The notes beneath the pieces are model-generated. The model was not told the origin of the DNA. It saw only the letters and a program-made list of their open reading frames with translations, and made no database searches. A stretch of 64,000 bases of DNA from Cyprinodon diabolis (Eukaryota; Chordata; Actinopteri; Cyprinodontiformes; Cyprinodontidae), in contig CM060080.1 of the NCBI GenBank assembly GCA_030533445.1, positions 36,284,380-36,348,379 on the forward strand. The letters are read 5' to 3'. Of this stretch, positions 36,721-64,000 are shown piece by piece. How positions within the stretch are numbered: the first letter of the stretch is position 1; each line of letters opens with the position of its first letter. A program made the translations under genes and the position numbers.

Positions 36721-39453
36721 GTTCACATATATAACCTGAGCTGGGACCAATTATGCCAAAAATAATCAGCAAACCGATTTAATATTTAGAGACTGTACAA
36801 TGAGAGGTGCTAATTTAACTGCAGCAAAATGTGTTACAAAGAACTGAAGAAATAAAGGCTGAGCACAAACCCACTTTGATCCCATGCATTCCTTTGTTTA
36901 GGTCACATAGAAGTCATTCTTTTTTTTTTCTCCTGAAAAGTGTGTTGACACATATTAAGCACTGCTAGAGAAATGCTTCTACATAAAAAAAAAAACGTCA
37001 AAAAAGCCAATGCTTTCTGGATATTAGTTTTAAACTTTATTCTCAAAATGTATACTGATGTTTTCTCTGAACATTTGTTGGGTATTTTACATAGCTGGAT
37101 AGTACAAAATGCAGATTAAAAACGACCGAACAGAAATGGCACAGAGGGTAAGGAGTGGATGGAAGTGTGAGAGTAGAAGTGTCACATTCTGAGATAATTT
37201 AGATATACACTAATAAAAAAACAGAATAAATATAATATGCAACTATTTCAAACCATTTTCTGGTGCATGTTTTTTTGTACAAATTTCAAGTTCTCACTGT
37301 CTGTGAGAAGAATAGATAATAGATCAATAAATCGGTACTTCATTGCTGTAAAGAGAGATCATGAAATCTCCATTGAGTTGAACGATGTGGCTTATATTTC
37401 TAAACATGGCTTTGATTGAGGTCACTTGAGTATTGGCTCAGAGATGGAGCCTCAAGTAAAAGGCAGGGTGGCAGTGTGAGACTGCATTAGTGCCACCACA
37501 CTGACTCCTATGGCTTTTATACTCTAGAATGGTTTGCATGTATTAATTATATTCCCTCATGATGTATTGCTCTACTGTGAAAATTCCCTCTCCTACGTTC
37601 ACATAACAACGTTCCCTCATACTGCTGCGGTATGACCCATTCCTCTCTTGTAAAGTAGTTTATTATTAAACTTACATAAGCGACAGCCCCTGGTTTGAAC
37701 TCTGTATTCCTATTATTTGACTCTTAAGATCCTGATTGTCTTTTTGCATCTAGTAAATAAAATCTACCGAGTTACTGTAGATGATGTAGTAATTTACACC
37801 CATTCAGTCGTTTTACATCTTCAATCAGACATTTTTGGTGGGTTTTCAACATTACTTGAACAGTATGCTATGCCACAAACCCTACACTCATCTTTCCAAC
37901 CCACAGCATGATACTGGTATTACTGTGTTTTCAATATAGGATTTCTGTGTCTGTAGGAGGTGGGCAGCAGTGATTACGTTTTTTTTTATTCCTGTTCTTT
38001 TGATCGGACTTAATTTAGGAAATTTGTTGTTTTCAAATGCTACCAGAAAGTATTAACTTACAGGTTCTATGGTGCCTGAACCTCCCTAAAAAATAATACA
38101 ATTAAATATCAAACCTCGTCTATCATGTTTCAAACTTTTAAACTCAGGCTTCCCAATTTACCAACAGGTTCAGTTGTTATCTGTTTAATCCCTGCATCAT
38201 TTTAAAGTGTTAAAACCAGAATCTGATCAAGTCTTAGGTCTTTTCCAGCATCTAAGTTCTATAATCTGAACTATCTGATTCAACACCTTCCTCCATTGTT
38301 TGAAGACATCACCACCATGATTTGAATCTGTAAAATCAGACTTCCCTGTAGTGCATCAAAAAAGATTCAGTGCTGATGTGTTTGGAAAAAAAACAAAAAC
38401 AAAAATCAGAAAAAGCCAGAGATTCTCGCAAACCTGCAGAATTACCACTGAGGTGAGTAGTGGAAGTCTGGTTAATGTTCCAGTTTGAAGGCTTTTTACT
38501 GGACCACCTGCAGAGATGCGAGCCAACTTTATGAAACACCCCAAAACTTATTTCATTAGTGTGACTACAAGTTGTTGAGTTGGTCTTGGTTCAGGAATAT
38601 CTCAATAGCACCATGTCAGCCTAATGTTCTCCATGCATCTGCAGATATATAGTGTATACATGTCAATGAATAGATATGAAAGTCAGAGTTCATTACACAA
38701 GTGTTAATATATTTGAAAATCACAAAGGTAACTACTGCCACGGATAAATTGAGAATACAGCCTGAATAAGATTATATTCTCAACTCACAGATTGTGGAGT
38801 TTACATGACCACTACCATAATAATAAAAAAAAGGTCTCCTCAGTCAGATCCTTCCCAGTGCATAAAGCATTTAGTTTGCATAACTGCTATTAAACCTGCA
38901 GTGTGTGTGCCGTTCTGCACTGCGCCGTATCCTTTACTCATCTCCACAATCTTTACAATGCATTTTACAAAGCTGCTGTAAAACATCATCTATTTCTCTC
39001 TGCGTCTGTACGTAGCATTTAGTGGCCTGAACTCAAACAGCACAGTATTACAGTTCAACCATTTTATAAGGCAGATTGATGAAAATACCTTAATGTCCTA
39101 CATGGCTTTATCAAAGCATGCTGTAACAGAGCAGACACACACAAAAAAAAAAAAAAAAACTAAGAAAAGCAAAGTTTTACAAACTATCTTTGGTTGAGTG
39201 TGAAGCATTCCTGTGCTTTAATTTACCCACAAAAATTTACTCTAAACACAAAGAAAAATGGACCTTGGTAATCTCACACGCGCGTAAATACAGGCAATAG
39301 TGATGGCTTTAAACCTAAACAACACTGTTAGTTATTTTTCAGGAAAAAAAAAACTGATAAAAAGCTTGCTCCGACAGGGCCTCCTCACACACTGCCTCCT
39401 CTTCCCTGGTTGCCAAGGCGACACCGTCTCCAGACGCCTCTCCTTTTTTTCAT
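36721..39453 (-). other. Intergenic DNA and possible sptb 3' UTR
   Basis: Downstream of the sptb stop, the minus strand offers GAATAAAG at 37036-37041 (TTTATT on plus) and another TTTATT near 37,660 as poly(A) candidates. Either would imply a 3' UTR of about 1.8-2.4 kb. No other gene was recognised. An A-run lies at 39,144-39,161. Confidence 0.35.
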
Positions 39454-62291
<22,838 letters not shown>

Positions 62292-64000
62292 CTAAGAAGC
62301 ACACAAAAAAGAAAAGGTAGACAATAAATGAATAACAATTTCAGTCAGAGCTGGCCTTTCCTTCTCCGCCTAACAAATCTCTCTGTGACATAATTCAAGC
62401 TGCATACTGTAGACAAACCCACCAGAGCTCCACTTTACTGAAATAAGTCATGTCTTTCTTTGCTTCGCAGGGAAGAAAAGCTCGCGCTGCTAAAGATCAA
62501 TATCCATTATTGCAGGTGCCTGTCTATCAGGCTGAGTATTGGGAGAGAAAGCGGTGGCTCAAATGCCCTTTCTAAAGCTAATAATGCAGAGGCTAGAAAA
62601 ACATTTCCATCACTGAAGTGAAATTCTAAAGGAAGTGGGGAGATATTTCTGCTAAAGCTCAAATTTCCTGCCTAAATTAAGACTTTAGAAAGACAGTGAA
62701 CATCCAACCTTTCAATCTTGGAAATTTATCTGAATTGAATTTTTTTAAGATATAACAAACGAGTCAAAATGTCACAACAAAAGTGATAATATCTAGCTTT
62801 AAATGTTTTAAAATGGGTGACAAGATTGGCACAAGGAATAAAATACCATATTTCTATCTGCGCATTTTCCTCTGAGGGTGTTTTGGATTTTCTAAAGACG
62901 TCTTATAAAAGGATATTTAATGAATTAATTAATAATGTTTGCGTATTATGTCTGCATTCTAATTCTAAACAGTTTCTAAAGAAGGTTTAAACTTTGATTC
63001 TCTGTTCTTCACAGAAAAAAACAATCTAGAAATGTGTTTAAAAAAATCTTAAATTAAGTGTTTTTACCCTTAATTTAATTTACCCTTAATTTAAGTATGT
63101 AAATAAGATGATTTGCCATTTGGAATGAGTATTTTTACGCATAAAATAAGATAATTAGATAATATCCCTTTAAAATAAAAGACAATGCAATATCTTGGCA
63201 AAGTGTTTCACTTACCTCCTCAATTCATGACAAAATGCACTTCTTTTAAGAAACATTTCTTATTTAGATTGAAATTTTTGCAGTGTTAAAGTTGGCTGGA
63301 CATGGAACTGGGCATTTTCTGACAGTAGTTGTTATAAGGAGGCCATACACATTACTTAACTTCACATAGGGCTGGGTGATCAATCGATTTTATCAATTAG
63401 ATGAGTTTTCTGTTTATGAAGATTTTTGTAAATCTAGATTTTTTTCCACCAGTGCAGTCGTTGGGTTTCCATAGCTCAACAAGAAGTCATAAGTTTTTTG
63501 TTCTTAGGTGTCTCCTCATAACTGATAAACTAGCTGTGCAATATCACCAGAGACAACCATTTGTATCTTGGTTGTGATACATTATTATTTTTTATTATAA
63601 CACTTATTGAAAAAATATCAGAGATTACATTTTTAAGCCATATCTGCCAGCCTATGGAGTAATTTTTGTGTTTTTATTAAATTAAAGAAAAAAAGCGGTC
63701 TGTAAGGGAAACATAATTTTGAGAGTAAAATAAATGTATTGGAGGGAACGATTTTCACACTTACAGCAAACACTGATGTTATTTAAGAGGAAAACGTTTT
63801 AACAAAATATTTTCTCTCAATACTTTTCATTCAGTCTTAACATCAGTGTAAAAATGTTTTCTCTCCAAGACATTTATTTTACTATCAAAATTATTTCAGT
63901 ATTCATGTGTGACCAGGTCATAACTGTCAAAGGAATTTAAAGACATACCTTTTCACAAAATGATTAATTAAAAATAATTAACTCTTTTTAAAACATCATT
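62292..64000. other. sptb intron running off the window
   Basis: No further exon was recognised on the minus strand. It holds one MITE (63,010-63,286). A phrase near 63,367 (tagggctgggtgatcaat) resembles a hAT-like end but has no partner. Confidence 0.5.
63010..63286. mobile_element. MITE with CACxGCAAAAA ends, copy 2
   Basis: The 277-bp unit runs from CACAGAAAAAAA to TTTTTGCAGTG. It is collinear with 56,169-56,447, sharing aaataagatgattt, gagtattt and ttacctcctca. The left end is more diverged than in copy 1. Confidence 0.65.

Noticed and set aside
63367..63660. A complete hAT-like element starting TAGGGCTGGG
   Set aside because: No convincing matching right end or target duplication; cagcctatgg near 63,650 is too weak.

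Overview
The window is vertebrate nuclear DNA, almost certainly from a ray-finned (teleost) fish. The evidence is two spliced genes with GT-AG introns and phase-consistent exons, plus a dense load of fish-type transposons: Tc1, hAT, a TAA-target element, TTAA-target MITEs, LINE tails, a tRNA-derived SINE and a solo LTR. There is no prokaryotic or organellar content, and no rRNA, canonical tRNA gene or CRISPR array was seen.

Layout. Positions 1-11,050 are intergenic DNA holding a solo LTR (7818-8692). A CpG-enriched stretch with a good splice donor near 11,060-11,400 probably holds the promoter and non-coding first exon of the plus-strand gene. That gene is snap23. Its seven coding exons run from the ATG at 17,973 to the stop at 33,066 and encode a complete 213-residue Qb/Qc SNARE with two SNARE motifs joined by a cysteine cluster. 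Its introns are full of non-autonomous elements and hold one intact-looking Tc1 transposon (26,765-28,376).

Positions 33,067-39,453 separate two convergent genes and contain a decayed second Tc1 copy. From 39,454 to beyond 62,291 the minus strand carries the 3' half of a conventional beta-spectrin, best matched to erythroid-type sptb. Twenty consecutive coding exons all join in phase. They give 1,098 residues: spectrin repeats, the partial repeat that pairs with alpha-spectrin, a linker, a C-terminal PH domain and a basic tail. The 5' half lies outside the window.

The two proteins are not functionally linked as far as the sequence shows. SNAP-23 drives membrane fusion at the plasma membrane, while beta-spectrin builds the submembrane skeleton. 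They are simply convergent neighbours.

No new biological system was found. The most informative structures are transposon events. A Tc1 element whose 202-bp terminal repeats differ at one base has landed in the TA of another element's TAA target duplication. There are also several elements with exact target-site duplications, an inverted pair of TTAA-flanked MITEs, a long foldback element, and repeats sitting within tens of bases of sptb splice sites. All element family names come from sequence recall and structure, without database searches.
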